64,000 nt of DNA from DASRBO01 sp035653595 (lineage in GTDB: Bacteria; Actinomycetota; Acidimicrobiia; Acidimicrobiales; JAJPHE01). This document shows positions 7,005 through 15,090 of the stretch, in pieces. Position 1 is the stretch's first letter; the number at the start of each line of letters is the position of its first letter. The DNA lies in the NCBI GenBank assembly GCA_035653595.1, contig DASRBO010000176.1, forward strand, positions 1 through 64,000, written 5' to 3'. Under the pieces are notes generated by a model, which worked only from the letters and a program-made list of their open reading frames with translations, was not told the DNA's origin and made no database searches. The position numbers and the translations under genes are program-made.

Positions 7005-8654
7005 ATGGCCGGTCCGGCGCCGCCCTCCCGACCGGTGCAGATGGGCCTGGTCCTCTCCGGCCTGCTGGCGGGGGCGTGGCTGACGGCGGTGCCCTACCTG
7101 GCCGTGCGGGCGGGGGCCTCCTCGCCGGTGCGGCTGGCCGTCGTCGACGGCGTCCATGCCTATTCAGGCTGCGCCCTGCTGGCGGCGGTGCTGGTCAAGA
7201 CCCGCCGGCTCGGGCTGAGGCCGGCGGTGGCCGGCGTCGCCGGGGTCACCCTGGCACAGCGCTGGCTGTCGGGGGCCACGGGCATCCTCGTCGCCGCCGT
7301 GGGGGCGACCGGCGCTGCTGCGGCGGTGGTCCGCCGCCAGCCACTGGCGACCGACCTGGCCCATGCCCACCTGGTCGCCGCCGTGTGGGCGGCCGTGCCC
7401 GCCACCGCCCACGTGTGGGGCCACCGCCACCGCGCCCGCCAGCGCCTGGCTCGCCCGGCCGGCTGGGTCGGCCTGGGTCTGGCGGCGGCGGCCGCCGGGG
7501 TCCTGATCGCCCCCGAGGGCCGGGTGGCCTCGCCGCTCGCCTACGACGGGGCCGGGGCGGCCTGGGAACGGGCCGGGCCGTCGGTGTTCCTCGACGCACT
7601 CGTCGGCGACGGCGACCGCCTGGTGGCCGGAGGCGCGGGCCTCTACGTGTCCGGCCCGGCCGGGGGGGGCTCGCCGGCGCCCCCGACGGGCTGGAGAAGG
7701 GTCGGACCCTTCGACGACCACCGGCTGGTGCTGGGGCTGCCCGGTCGGGTCGGCCCGCTGGGCTTCGCCGTCGGCGCGACCGACGGCCTGTGGGCGGCCC
7801 CGACGGTGCAGGGGCCCTACCGGCGCCTCGCCCTTCCCGCCGGCGACGTCAGGGACGTGGTCTGGTTCGCGGGCGGCCTGTGGGCGACCTCCGACAGAGG
7901 TGTGTGGCGTTCGGGCGACGGCGGCACCACCTGGAACCCGGCGAGCGCCGGCCTGTCCCGGCCCACCACCGCCTGGGCGATGGCGGCCTTCGCCGGGTCG
8001 CTCTACGCAAGCGACGAGACCGAGGTCTACCGGTGGGGCGGCGGAGCATGGCGGCGCAGCTCGGCCCAGCGGGCCGTGGTCCAGCTCGACGGCGACCCGG
8101 CCCGGCGCAGCCTGTTCGCCTCCTCCATGGGTGACGGCCTCGCCGTCCTCGGGCCGGGTGGAGGCTGGCGTCGCAGCCAGGCCGGTCTCGCCGCCCACGA
8201 CCACGGCGCCGTGCGGGGGACCCACGTGGTGTCGGTCGAGACGGGCGGACCCACCCTTTACGCCGGGTCCATGCTCGAGGGGGCGGCCGTCAGCCACGAC
8301 GGCGGCGCCAGCTGGTCGCTGCCATGGTCGGACCTGGGCGGCCGCGGGGTGGTGTGGCGGGTGGTTCCCGCCAGCGGGTGGCTGGTGGCGGCGACGGACA
8401 ACGGCCTGCTGGATTACCGCCTGCCGCCGCAGCGGGCGGCCACACCTGCCTGGTGGGCGGCCGTCGCCGGCGGCGGTGCGGTGGTCGGCGCCCTGGTCGC
8501 CGCCGTCGCTGCCCGGAGGCCCCGGCGCTGGCGGGGCGCCCGGGCGGGAGCCGGTGCCGAGGCCGGACCGCCCGCTGTGGAGGCGTTGGGACCCGCCTGG
8601 GGCGGCCCTGAGACTTCGGAGGCCGACCCCGGAGGCCTCCAGGGCCGCCTGTAG
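7005..8654 (+). CDS. Membrane protein with BNR/Asp-box beta-propeller domain
   Basis: A 549-aa protein. Residues 1-170 hold about four to five TM segments (LVLSGLLAGAWLTAVPYLAV and others), with several His residues in VWGHRHRARQ. Residues 190-480 look like an extracytoplasmic beta-propeller with Asp-box repeats (WRSGDGGTTWNPAS, AVSHDGGASWSLPW). A last TM (VAGGGAVVGALVAAVAARR) precedes a basic tail. Asp-box propellers occur in sialidases and photosystem II assembly factors; no catalytic residues are evident, so a binding or sensor role is more likely. ATG 7005 is chosen because upstream in-frame sequence is not protein-like. Nine nt precede the DUF929 gene, suggesting an operon for exported-protein folding. 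Confidence 0.75.
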   Translation: MAGPAPPSRPVQMGLVLSGLLAGAWLTAVPYLAVRAGASSPVRLAVVDGVHAYSGCALLAAVLVKTRRLGLRPAVAGVAGVTLAQRWLSGATGILVAAVGATGAAAAVVRRQPLATDLAHAHLVAAVWAAVPATAHVWGHRHRARQRLARPAGWVGLGLAAAAAGVLIAPEGRVASPLAYDGAGAAWERAGPSVFLDALVGDGDRLVAGGAGLYVSGPAGGGSPAPPTGWRRVGPFDDHRLVLGLPGRVGPLGFAVGATDGLWAAPTVQGPYRRLALPAGDVRDVVWFAGGLWATSDRGVWRSGDGGTTWNPASAGLSRPTTAWAMAAFAGSLYASDETEVYRWGGGAWRRSSAQRAVVQLDGDPARRSLFASSMGDGLAVLGPGGGWRRSQAGLAAHDHGAVRGTHVVSVETGGPTLYAGSMLEGAAVSHDGGASWSLPWSDLGGRGVVWRVVPASGWLVAATDNGLLDYRLPPQRAATPAWWAAVAGGGAVVGALVAAVAARRPRRWRGARAGAGAEAGPPAVEALGPAWGGPETSEADPGGLQGRL

Positions 8655-8663
8655 GCTCGCGCC

Positions 8664-9590
8664 GTGGCCCAGACCGCCCGAAGCCGTCAGCAACAGCAGC
8701 AGCGCCGGAGTGCCGGGGGCCCGCCCCGGGGCGGCCGGCGCCCCACCGGCACGAGAGGCCAGCCGCCCGGGCGCAACTGGACGCGGATCCTGGTGCCAGT
8801 GCTGGTCATCATCGCCATCGTCGTCGGTCTGGTGGTCGTAAAGCTGACCACCGGCAACAGCAAGACTCCGGCCGCCACCCCGGAGAACCCGGTCCCGGCG
8901 GCGGTCATGGACCGGCTGACCTCGGTGCCCACCTCTGCCTTCGACGCCGCCGGGGCGCCCTCGTCGCTGGTGGCCAGCCTCAAGCCCGGCTCGGGCTCGC
9001 CTCTCACCAGCGCCGGCAAGCCCCTCGTCCTCTACGTCGGCGCCGAGTACTGCCCCTACTGCGCCGCCGAACGCTGGCCGATGGTGGTCGCCCTCAGCCG
9101 CTTCGGTCAGTTCACCGGGCTCAAGGTGACCGAGTCGTCCACCAGCGACATCGATCCGGGCACCCAGACCCTCAGCTTCCACGGCGCCACCTACACCAGC
9201 CCTTACATCACGTTCCAGTCGGTGGAGGAGCAGACCAACCAGCCCCAGGGCGACACCTACGCAACGCTGGAGACGCCCACGGCGGCCCAGGAGAAGCTGG
9301 TCCAGACCTACGACAAGCCGCCCTTCACCAACAGCAGCGGCGGCATACCGTTCATCGACTTCGGCAACCGCTACATCGTGTCCGGCTCGGCCTACGACCC
9401 CGCCACCCTCCAGGGCCAGAGCTGGTTCCAGATCTCCGGCGCCCTCTCCGAGCCGACCGGCCAGGTCGGCCAGTCGATCCTCGGCACGGCCAACGCCATA
9501 TCGGCCGCCATCTGCAAGCTCACCAACGGCCAGCCCGGCTCGGTGTGCACCAGCGCCGGGGTCAAGGCCGCCGCCGCCCAGCTCAAGTAG
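8664..9590 (+). CDS. DUF929-family membrane-anchored thioredoxin-like protein
   Basis: A 308-aa protein with a GTG start. It has a basic Gln/Arg/Pro-rich cytoplasmic N-terminus, one TM (residues about 43-60, ILVPVLVIIAIVVGLVVVKL), then an extracytoplasmic thioredoxin-like domain with the CxxC centre in VGAEYCPYCAAERWP. A later GGIPFIDFGNRY contains the cis-Pro-type loop. Two further Cys near the C-terminus (AAICKL, SVCTSA) may form a structural disulfide. Its placement directly before a VKOR gene supports a role as the thiol-oxidase partner in extracytoplasmic disulfide formation. Confidence 0.88.
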   Translation: MAQTARSRQQQQQRRSAGGPPRGGRRPTGTRGQPPGRNWTRILVPVLVIIAIVVGLVVVKLTTGNSKTPAATPENPVPAAVMDRLTSVPTSAFDAAGAPSSLVASLKPGSGSPLTSAGKPLVLYVGAEYCPYCAAERWPMVVALSRFGQFTGLKVTESSTSDIDPGTQTLSFHGATYTSPYITFQSVEEQTNQPQGDTYATLETPTAAQEKLVQTYDKPPFTNSSGGIPFIDFGNRYIVSGSAYDPATLQGQSWFQISGALSEPTGQVGQSILGTANAISAAICKLTNGQPGSVCTSAGVKAAAAQLK

Positions 9591-9598
9591 TCCCCGCC

Positions 9599-10132
9599 AT
9601 GGAGGCCACCGAGTCCGTTGCCAGGCCGGATGTGACGGCCGCCGAGCCCGTCGGCGAGGACTCTGCCGTCCCGGCGCTGATCGTGGTCGGCTCGCTCATC
9701 CTGTGCCTGGCCGGCCTGGCGGTGTCGCTGTATCTCACCTACGAGCACTACACCGGAAACAGCACGCTGGCCTGCAGCGACACCGGGGTCATCAACTGCG
9801 CCAAGGTCACCACCAGCAGCTCGTCGCGCATCTTCGGCATACCGGTGGCGGTGCTGGGCCTGGCCTTCTTCGTCCCCATGCTCGGGCTGTGCCTGCCCGC
9901 CGCCTGGCACAGCGCCAAGCGGTCGGTGCACCTGGTGCGCACTCTCCTTTCGGCCAGCGGGGTGGCGATGATCATCTACCTCCTCTACGCCGAGCTGTTC
10001 CGGGTGCATGCCATCTGCCTGTGGTGCACCTCGGTCCACGTGATGACCTTCCTGCTGTTCGTGCTGGTGTGGTGGGCGTGGAGCACCGGGGTCGGCCGCG
10101 GCTGGGAGGAGATCGAGGCCGAGGCTGTCTAA
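9599..10132 (+). CDS. Vitamin K epoxide reductase (VKOR) family protein
   Basis: A 177-aa membrane protein with four TM helices. It carries the VKOR loop cysteines in ACSDTGVINCAKV and the active-site pair CLWC near the C-terminus (HAICLWCTSVHVM). VKOR reoxidises DsbA-like thioredoxin proteins using menaquinone. It lies 8 nt after the DUF929 thioredoxin-like gene, its probable partner. The start ATG 9599 follows directly; the longer frame overlapping the upstream gene is discarded. Confidence 0.93.
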   Translation: MEATESVARPDVTAAEPVGEDSAVPALIVVGSLILCLAGLAVSLYLTYEHYTGNSTLACSDTGVINCAKVTTSSSSRIFGIPVAVLGLAFFVPMLGLCLPAAWHSAKRSVHLVRTLLSASGVAMIIYLLYAELFRVHAICLWCTSVHVMTFLLFVLVWWAWSTGVGRGWEEIEAEAV

Positions 10133-10144
10133 CCTCGATCGACC

Positions 10145-10217
10145 GGGCCGCTAGCTCATCGGGTAGAGCAGGGGACTTTTAATCCCAAGGTGCAGGGTTC
10201 GAGACCCTGGCGGCCCA
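10145..10217 (+). tRNA. tRNA-Lys (UUU)
   Basis: A 73-nt cloverleaf. Acceptor GGGCCGC (10145-10151) pairs perfectly with GCGGCCC (10210-10216), followed by discriminator A. The anticodon loop CTTTTAA gives anticodon TTT. The T-arm contains GGTTCGAGACC. The CC after the discriminator is encoded. The stop codon of the convergent GNAT gene begins 3 nt beyond the discriminator. Confidence 0.96.
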
Positions 10218-10219
10218 CC

Positions 10220-10795
10220 TCACCGCCCGGCCCTCCACTGCTCGGCGCCGATCCGGTACACCCATAGCGCCAGTCCCATGGTGGGATGGACGGTCTCGAG
10301 GTGGCGGGCCATCCCGAGGTGCTCCATCACCTTCCACGAGGCGACATTCTCCGGCTGGCAGACGCTCACGATGGCGGGCAGGCCCAGCTCCTCGAAGCCG
10401 AAGCGCAGGGCCGCCCTCCCGCCCTCGGTGGCCAGGCCCCGGCCCCAGTAGTCGGGATGGATGCGCCAGCCGACCTCCACCGCCGGCATGACCTCGGGCA
10501 GGAAGCCGGGGGGGTTTAGGCCGAGGAAGCCGATCAGGCGCTGATCCGAGCGCACCACCACGGCCCAATGGGACCAGCCCCGGTCGCGCCACTCCTCCAT
10601 CCGCGCCGCCATGAAGGTGGCCGCCTCGTCGCGGGTGAACCCCCGCCCGAACGGGAACCGCCACACCTCGGGCCGGGCGAAGACGGCGGCGAGGTCGTAG
10701 AGGTCCGCCTCCTCCCAGGGGCGAAGGATCAGCCGCTCGGTCTCCACCGTGCTCGGCCAGCTCCGCTCCACCGCCGTCACGGGAGATCGCCCCAC
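10220..10795 (-). CDS. GNAT acetyltransferase (RimJ/RimL-like)
   Basis: A 191-aa protein of the Acetyltransf_3 type: ETERLILRPWEEADL at the N-terminus, the HPDYWGRGLATEGGRAALRF acetyl-CoA loop (R-x2-G/A type) and the terminal VCQPENVASWKVMEHLGM signature. These enzymes acetylate N-termini or small molecules; the substrate is unknown. It is convergent with tRNA-Lys, ending almost on its 3' end. Confidence 0.85.
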   Translation of the reverse strand: MGRSPVTAVERSWPSTVETERLILRPWEEADLYDLAAVFARPEVWRFPFGRGFTRDEAATFMAARMEEWRDRGWSHWAVVVRSDQRLIGFLGLNPPGFLPEVMPAVEVGWRIHPDYWGRGLATEGGRAALRFGFEELGLPAIVSVCQPENVASWKVMEHLGMARHLETVHPTMGLALWVYRIGAEQWRAGR

Positions 10796-10960
10796 CGGGT
10801 GACGAGGCCGGGCACGGGGGTGGTCACCGCGCCATCCTGCCTCGGGCGGCCCCTCGGCCGGCGGCCGCCTCGGCCGAAGGGCCCTCGCCTTCGGGCCGAC
10901 CCTTGCCGGCGAGCCGGCCCGTTCCTAACGTCGACCCGTTCGAGGCCGTGGGAGGCAGGC

Positions 10961-11497
10961 TTGGTCGACGACGGCTACCGCCGGATCGGCGACGATCCGT
11001 TCGCCACGCCGGAGGAGGAGCGGGACCCGACCAGACGGCTGCGCGGGAGGCTGCCTGCGCCGGTGACCGTCTGGACCGCTGCCGACCGCCGAGGTGTCCG
11101 CTCCGGGCTGACGGTGTCGTCGGTCCTGGTGGTCGAAGGGGAGCCCCCGATGGTGCTCGGGCTGATCGGGCCGGAGACGGCCCTGTGGGACGCCGTGCAG
11201 GACAGCGGTCGCTTCACCGTGCATCTCATGGCCGAGCACCAGGTCCGCCTGGCCGACCAGTTCGCCGGCCGCTACCCGGGCGACCCCTTCGAAGGCGTGG
11301 CCGCCAGCGACGGCGGGTTCGGTCCCGTCCTCGACGAGGTCGGAACCCGCGCCGGCTGCGAGCTGGCCGGCTACGTGGAGGCGGGCTACTTCCTGCTGGT
11401 GCGGGGGGTCGTCGCCAACGTCGAGTTCGCCGGCAGCGGCCGCCCGCTCGTCCACTACGGCGGGCGCTACCTGACCACCGGGCCTCGCTCGCGCTGA
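10961..11497 (+). CDS. Flavin reductase-like protein (FMN-binding split barrel)
   Basis: A 178-aa protein of the flavin reductase-like type. VTVWTAADRRGVRSGLTVSS and the later FTVHLMAEHQVRLADQFAG are typical of the FMN-binding split barrel, as is the dimer-forming tail RPLVHYGGRYLTT. The start is taken as TTG 10961, preceded by GGAGG at 10951-10955; no ATG or GTG fits the fold's N-terminus. It would reduce FMN/FAD with NAD(P)H or bind flavin for a partner monooxygenase, but none is adjacent. Confidence 0.82.
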   Translation: MVDDGYRRIGDDPFATPEEERDPTRRLRGRLPAPVTVWTAADRRGVRSGLTVSSVLVVEGEPPMVLGLIGPETALWDAVQDSGRFTVHLMAEHQVRLADQFAGRYPGDPFEGVAASDGGFGPVLDEVGTRAGCELAGYVEAGYFLLVRGVVANVEFAGSGRPLVHYGGRYLTTGPRSR

Positions 11498-11509
11498 GGG
11501 CGCGGTGGC

Positions 11510-11538
11510 GGGCCGGGCCCCTGGCGGGGACCCGGCCC
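11510..11538. terminator. Long GC hairpin between convergent genes
   Basis: GGGCCGGG (11510-11517) pairs perfectly with CCCGGCCC (11531-11538), and the inner CCCC (11518-11521) can pair with GGGG (11526-11529). It lies between the flavin reductase 3' end and the MFS 3' end, so a bidirectional terminator without T-tract is the simplest reading. Confidence 0.55.
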
Positions 11539-11562
11539 ACCCCTGTGGCCCCAGCTTGCGTC

Positions 11563-13044
11563 TCAGACGGCGGCGGCCACCGCGACCGGCTCGGCGTCGG
11601 TTGCAGGAAGCTCGACCCCGACGACGTCCACCTCGGAACCCCGCACGGGAACTCGCTCGAGCAGGGCCAGCACCAGGACCCCGCCGGTGGCCAGCAGGGC
11701 GGTGCCGATCCGGAAGGAGAGCACGTAGCCGTGGACGAGGGCGGAGGCCGGCGCCACCCCGGCGTGGATCTGGGACGCGGCATGGCGCAGGGCCAGGGTC
11801 ACCAGGCACGACAGCCCCAGCGCCCCGCCGACCTGCTGCATGGCGCTCTGCACGCCCGAGGCCAGGGAGGAGTCCTGCCCGGTCACCTGGTGGAGGGCGG
11901 CGTTGCCGATGGCCGGGAAGCTGAAGCCCGAGAACAGCCCCATCACCACCATGCCAGGCAGGACACTGGCCACATAGGACGAGTGCGGGCCGATGCCGCT
12001 GGTCAGGCCGAGGCCGACGGCGCCCCCGATGAACCCGAGGCCCAGCAGGGCCTTCACCCCGACCCTGGGCATGAGCGCCGTGCCCACCCCGATGCCGGCC
12101 CCGATGCTCAGGCCGAACGGCAGGTAGGACAGGCCTCCCGCCAGCGGGGAGAAGCCGCGGATCTGCTGCTCGAACAGGGTCAGGAGGAAGAAGTAGCTGA
12201 AGAAGGCGGAAGCGAAGAAGAGCGTCACGAAGTTGGTGACCACCCTGGTCCGGTTGGCGAAGAACTGGAGGGGGATCAGCGGGGCGCTCGAGCGGGCCTC
12301 CACCGCCACCATGGCGACCAGCAGCGCCAGCCCGGCGGCCAGGGACAGCGCCACCGCCGGGCTGCCCCACGGGTGCGACGACGCCGCCAGCAGGCCGTCG
12401 ACCAGCGAGACCAGCCCCACCGTGCCGACCAGCGCTCCGGCGACCCGGGGCGTGCGCTCCTCGCGCACCATCCTGCTCTCGTCCACCAGCCGGGGAACCG
12501 CAACCAGGGCGAAGACAGCCACCGGCAGGTTGATCAGGAAGATCCAGCGCCACGAGGCCAGATCGGTGAGGGCGCCGGAGATGACCGTGCCGGTCGTGCC
12601 GCCCAGACCGGCGATGCCGCCCCACATGCCGAGCGCCTTCATGCGCTCGAGGGGGTCGGGGAACAGCAGGGCGATAAGGCCCAGGGACGCCGGGGCCGCC
12701 ATGGCCTCGCCGGCGCCCTGGACGAAGCGGGCGACGACCAGCATGCCGGGGTCGACAGCGACCCCGCAGACGGCCGAGGCGGCGGCGAAGGTCCCCACCC
12801 CGGCGAGGAACAGGCGGCGCCGGCCGACCAGGTCGGCCATCCTGCCCCCGAGCAGCAGCAGGCCGCCGGCGGCCAGCACGTAGCCGTTGACGACCCAGGC
12901 CAGGCCCGAACGGGTGAAGCCCAGATCGGACTGGATCCGGGGCAGGGCGACGTTCACGACGGTGATGTCGAGCACCAGCATGAACTGGATGAGGCCGAGG
13001 ACGGCGAGCGCCTTCCAGCGGCGGGGGTCGGGCTTGGCGGTCAT
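11563..13044 (-). CDS. DHA2-family MFS multidrug exporter (EmrB/QacA type)
   Basis: A 493-aa protein with about 14 hydrophobic helices. It has the DHA motif D1 (LDITVVNVALPRIQSDLG), the A-type loop GRMADLVGRRRLF between TM2 and TM3, and motif C-like GGTTGTVISGALTD. It probably exports drugs by proton antiport at the cytoplasmic membrane. ATG 13044 is preferred to a longer frame. It is divergent from a WYL regulator across a 139-bp region with a tandem direct repeat, so local regulation by that protein is likely. Confidence 0.88.
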   Translation of the reverse strand: MTAKPDPRRWKALAVLGLIQFMLVLDITVVNVALPRIQSDLGFTRSGLAWVVNGYVLAAGGLLLLGGRMADLVGRRRLFLAGVGTFAAASAVCGVAVDPGMLVVARFVQGAGEAMAAPASLGLIALLFPDPLERMKALGMWGGIAGLGGTTGTVISGALTDLASWRWIFLINLPVAVFALVAVPRLVDESRMVREERTPRVAGALVGTVGLVSLVDGLLAASSHPWGSPAVALSLAAGLALLVAMVAVEARSSAPLIPLQFFANRTRVVTNFVTLFFASAFFSYFFLLTLFEQQIRGFSPLAGGLSYLPFGLSIGAGIGVGTALMPRVGVKALLGLGFIGGAVGLGLTSGIGPHSSYVASVLPGMVVMGLFSGFSFPAIGNAALHQVTGQDSSLASGVQSAMQQVGGALGLSCLVTLALRHAASQIHAGVAPASALVHGYVLSFRIGTALLATGGVLVLALLERVPVRGSEVDVVGVELPATDAEPVAVAAAV

Positions 13045-13093
13045 GGCATCGGTCCTTTCCGGTCGCCTGATCAGACGGGGGGCCGCCGGGCAA

Positions 13094-13121
13094 CTCATCG
13101 GCGCACGCTCATCTGCGTACG
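13094..13121. promoter_or_regulatory. Tandem 14-nt direct repeat in the MFS/WYL divergent region
   Basis: CTCATCGGCGCACG (13094-13107) is followed immediately by CTCATCTGCGTACG (13108-13121), 12 of 14 positions identical. Direct repeats in a divergent region next to a regulator gene suggest an operator for the WYL protein. No consensus is available to confirm this. Confidence 0.4.
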
Positions 13122-13183
13122 TGGGTCATCCTCCGCCAGCAAACCGGTCATCTGGTGGCCACTTTGGATGCGATGATGAGCCC

Positions 13184-14149
13184 ATGCGGGCCGACCGGCT
13201 GGTCTCACTGCTGCTGCTGCTCCAGCAGCGCCAGCGGGTGACCGCGGCCGAGGTGGCGGCCGAGCTCGAGGTGTCCGAGCGCACGGCGCGGCGGGATCTC
13301 GAGGCCCTGACCGTGGCCGGGCTGCCGGTCTACGCCGAGCGCGGCCGGGGCGGGGGCTGGCGGCTCCTCGGCGGCGGGCGCACCGACCTGTCCGGCCTGA
13401 CCGAGGCCGAAACCCGGGCCCTGTTCCTGGTGGCCGGTCCGGCGGCGGCCAGCCCCGAGCTGAAGGCGGCCCTGCGCAAGCTGGTGCGGGCCCTGCCCGA
13501 GCCGTTCCGGCAGCGGGCCGAGGCCAGCGCCGCCTCGGTCGTGATCGACCCGGGCGGCTGGGGACGGGGCCGTCGCCCCTACCGGCCCGTCCACCTCGAC
13601 GCCCTGCAGGCGGCGGCGGCCGACGGCGTGCAGGTCCGCCTGGGCTATCGCGACCGGGGCGGCAAGGCGACCGAGCGCGTGGTCCATCCCCTCGGGGTGG
13701 CCATGAAGGGCAACGTCTGGTACCTGGTGGCGGGGACCGGGGAAGGATTGCGCACCTTCCGCATCAACCGCGTCAGCTCGGTGGAGCAGACCGGCGAGCC
13801 GGTGGAGCGCCCGGAGGGCTTCGACCTGGCCGAAACCTGGCAGCACGTCGTCGAGCGGGTGGACCGGCTCCGCTCGCCGGTGTCGATAACCGCCCGGGCG
13901 GACCCGGCGGTGGTGGAGATCCTCCGGTGGATGTTCGAGAGCCAGGTGGAGGTGGGCGAAGCGGAGGACGACGGACGGGTGCCGGTGGTCGTGCGGGGCC
14001 AGAGCGTGGAGGGCCTGGCCAGCCAGGTGGCCGGATTCGGCCGGCGGCTGGAGATAACCGGACCACCCGAGGCCCGCGGCCAGCTTGGCCGGCTGGCCGC
14101 CGAGCTGACCGCCCTCTACGGCGCACCCCCGAGGAACCCGGCGCCTTGA
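13184..14149 (+). CDS. HTH/WYL-domain transcriptional regulator (YafY family)
   Basis: A 321-aa protein. Residues 1-55 form a winged HTH of the DeoR-like HTH_11 type (LLLLLQQRQRVTAAEVAAEL, SERTARRDLEAL). Residues about 140-210 are the WYL domain (VRLGYRDRGGKATERVVHPL, then GNVWYLVAG with the W-Y-L signature). A C-terminal WCX extension follows. The family senses ligands and controls drug-efflux, DNA-damage or carbon genes. Divergent placement beside an MFS exporter suggests it regulates that gene. Its stop overlaps the start of the epimerase gene. Confidence 0.9.
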   Translation: MRADRLVSLLLLLQQRQRVTAAEVAAELEVSERTARRDLEALTVAGLPVYAERGRGGGWRLLGGGRTDLSGLTEAETRALFLVAGPAAASPELKAALRKLVRALPEPFRQRAEASAASVVIDPGGWGRGRRPYRPVHLDALQAAAADGVQVRLGYRDRGGKATERVVHPLGVAMKGNVWYLVAGTGEGLRTFRINRVSSVEQTGEPVERPEGFDLAETWQHVVERVDRLRSPVSITARADPAVVEILRWMFESQVEVGEAEDDGRVPVVVRGQSVEGLASQVAGFGRRLEITGPPEARGQLGRLAAELTALYGAPPRNPAP

Positions 14150-15090
14150 CCGGCCATCGGCTGGATCCATCCGCAGCCGGAGCCCGGCCCCCCTCGGGCC
14201 GCCAGCATCGTCTGGCCGTCGGCGACCAGGAGGCGGTGATCACCGAGTCAGGCGCCACCCTGCGCCTCTACCGCCGGGCCGGGCGGCCGGTGGTCGACGG
14301 CTTCGCCGAGGACCACCGCTCCGAGGCCGGCGCGGGCCAGATCCTCATGCCCTGGCCCAACCGGATACGAGACGGCAGGTACTCCTTCGGCGGCAGCTCG
14401 CACCAGCTGGCGCTCAACGAGCCGGCGCGCGGCAACGCCATCCACGGCCTGGCCCGCTGGCTGAGCTGGCGGACCGACTCGGCCTCGGAGGACGCCGTGC
14501 GCCTGTCCTGCCGGCTCATGGCCCAGGACGGCTATCCGTTCGGCCTGCAGCTCGGGGTCGAGTACCGCCTGGGCGAGGCGGGCATGACGGTCACCATGAC
14601 GGCGCTGAACGAGGGGGCGACCCCGGCCCCCTTCGGCGCCGGCGCCCACCCGTACCTGATCCCGCCGGGCGGCAGCGTCGACCGGGCCCGTCTCACCGTC
14701 CCCGCCGACACCGTGCTCGTGACCGACGAGCGCGGCATACCGGTGGGGTCGGCGCCGGTCGAGGGCACGGGGTTCGACTTCCGCTCGCCCCGACCCATCG
14801 GCAGCCTCGCCATGGACACCGCCTTCACCCGCCTCTCACGGGACGAGCAGGGACGGGCGACCGTCCGGCTGGGCGACGACCAGGGCACCACCGAGCTGTG
14901 GGCGGACGGCGGCTTCGACTACCTCATGGTGTTCACCGCTGACACCCTCGCCGGCGAGCGCCGGCGCCGGGCGGTGGCGGTCGAGCCGATGACCTGCCCG
15001 CCGAACGCCTTCGCCACCGGCGAGGCGCTGGTCGTCCTCCAGCCGGGGGAGGCGTTCGCCGGCAGCTGGGGCATCACCCCGTTCCTCTGA
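14146..15090 (+). CDS. Aldose 1-epimerase family protein
   Basis: A 314-aa protein of the galactose mutarotase fold. Hallmarks are the N-terminal MPWPNRIRDGRYSF (Arg substrate binder), NAIHGLARW (first catalytic His), GAGAHPYLI (second His) and the C-terminal AVEPMTCPPNAF (catalytic Glu). It interconverts hexose anomers. It probably starts at TTG 14146, overlapping the regulator's stop (TTGA) with GAGG at 14131; the protein-like sequence begins near there. It is translationally coupled to the GH15 gene (TGATG), linking it to glucan breakdown. Confidence 0.87.
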   Translation: MTGHRLDPSAAGARPPSGRQHRLAVGDQEAVITESGATLRLYRRAGRPVVDGFAEDHRSEAGAGQILMPWPNRIRDGRYSFGGSSHQLALNEPARGNAIHGLARWLSWRTDSASEDAVRLSCRLMAQDGYPFGLQLGVEYRLGEAGMTVTMTALNEGATPAPFGAGAHPYLIPPGGSVDRARLTVPADTVLVTDERGIPVGSAPVEGTGFDFRSPRPIGSLAMDTAFTRLSRDEQGRATVRLGDDQGTTELWADGGFDYLMVFTADTLAGERRRRAVAVEPMTCPPNAFATGEALVVLQPGEAFAGSWGITPFL